This document shows, in pieces, positions 63,683 to 64,000 of a DNA stretch of 64,000 nt. The notes under the pieces were generated by a model. It did not search any database. It had not been told where the DNA came from and saw only the letters and a list, made by a program, of their open reading frames with translations. Location of the stretch: assembly GCA_029945945.1 (NCBI GenBank), contig JAQSDM010000005.1, forward strand, positions 829,343 through 893,342. Direction: 5' to 3'. How positions within the stretch are numbered: position 1 is the first letter of the stretch; each line of letters opens with the position of its first letter. This DNA is from Algoriphagus sp. (GTDB lineage: Bacteria; Bacteroidota; Bacteroidia; Cytophagales; Cyclobacteriaceae). A program made the position numbers and the translations under genes.

Positions 63683-64000
63683 GGGCTGGTTTGGCGTGCT
63701 GTTTTGCTTAGGGATCTCGGGTCAGGCCATGGCTCAGGAAACGCTGAATCTGGATTTCAAGCAAGCGGTAGATATTGCCCTTTCCAAAAATCTGACTTAT
63801 AAAATTCAGGAAAACAATATGCTGATTTTGGAGAAAGAAAAGCAGGTTTCGATGGCTTCTCATCTTCCAAATGCTAACCTGACAACTTCTTTTCTCAGAC
63901 AGACCGGACAGCAATTCCAGCAGGTGGAAGGGGAAATCGTGGTAACCAACGTGACCAACGAAATCGTATCATCTGGATTGAGTATGAATATGCCTGTATT
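63660..64000 (+). CDS. TolC-family outer-membrane efflux protein, 3'-truncated by window edge
   Basis: The first 113 codons are visible from the ATG at 63660, which overlaps the ATPase stop by 23 bp. A signal peptide ends at GQAMAQ (about residue 25). LNLDFKQAVDIALSKNLTYKIQENN is the standard first helix of an outer-membrane efflux protein, followed by KQVSMASHLPNANLTTSFLRQ. It would form the outer-membrane duct of a tripartite exporter with HlyD and the ABC parts encoded at 28678-33278 or with genes beyond the window. Coupling to the ATPase and module E ties it to the same regulon. Confidence 0.85.
   Translation, partial: MKLSFKNKGWFGVLFCLGISGQAMAQETLNLDFKQAVDIALSKNLTYKIQENNMLILEKEKQVSMASHLPNANLTTSFLRQTGQQFQQVEGEIVVTNVTNEIVSSGLSMNMPV

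Overview
The window is chromosomal DNA of a Bacteroidota bacterium, most likely from the order Cytophagales and close to Cyclobacteriaceae/Algoriphagus. The lineage is inferred from gene content and style: the short MenE plus MenB, the Bacteroidota form of AddAB, GH127/GH67 glycosidases, DUF1080 paired with a Tat-exported Gfo/Idh/MocA protein, DUF2807, large MacB/FtsX permeases, a sigma-54 system, and weak Shine-Dalgarno signals. No database search was run. No rRNA, tRNA or CRISPR array was seen.

Layout. Bases 1-6300 hold a partial 2OG-Fe(II) oxygenase, a DUF2141 protein, menaquinone genes menE and menB (divergent), a secreted serine hydrolase, a monoglyceride-lipase-like hydrolase and a VOC protein. 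Bases 6357-10770 hold two glycosidases for plant polysaccharide side chains (GH127-like and GH67). Bases 11039-17111 hold the addA-addB recombination nuclease operon, followed by a Uma2-type protein. Bases 18061-20727 encode a secreted glucose/sorbosone dehydrogenase-like lipoprotein fused to PKD, cytochrome c and a C-terminal beta domain. Bases 20840-22820 look like a small block of AT-rich gene cassettes separated by attC-like palindromes. Then come a class V aminotransferase, a small lipoprotein and a TerB-like helical protein.

The main system occupies 25616-64000. A sensor kinase with almost no extracytoplasmic loop and an NtrC-type sigma-54 activator are transcribed away from an array of tripartite ABC exporter parts: one HlyD adaptor, two MacB-type ATPases, ten full-length FtsX/MacB-type permeases (785-813 aa) and the start of a TolC-family outer-membrane protein. 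A DUF2807 surface protein sits inside the array. Unrelated genes interrupt it: a bestrophin and an FG-GAP protein on the minus strand, and DUF1080 plus a Gfo/Idh/MocA oxidoreductase on the plus strand.

Five transcription units of this array start with the same control module, read directly from the sequence. It has a 25-bp element of three alternating half-sites (GTTCG-N4-CGRAC-N6-GTTCG), then a hairpin, usually with a T-tract, then a TGGCAY box that starts 60-62 bp after the 25-bp element, then a -12-like WKGRA element. It lies before hlyD (28539), permease 2 (33301), the DUF2807 gene (44028), permease 7 (50067) and the second ATPase (62859). The proposal is that the local NtrC-like protein binds the 25-bp element and drives all five units from sigma-54 promoters, so that one membrane-embedded sensor controls a distributed exporter family. 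This is inference and needs testing.

Intergenic regions carry several families of short or word-like degenerate repeats (CAGT, AATCCGAAATC, CCATAGTC, GAGACAAG and GGATGACCGATG words), a 67-bp repeat in inverted copies, and short palindromes.
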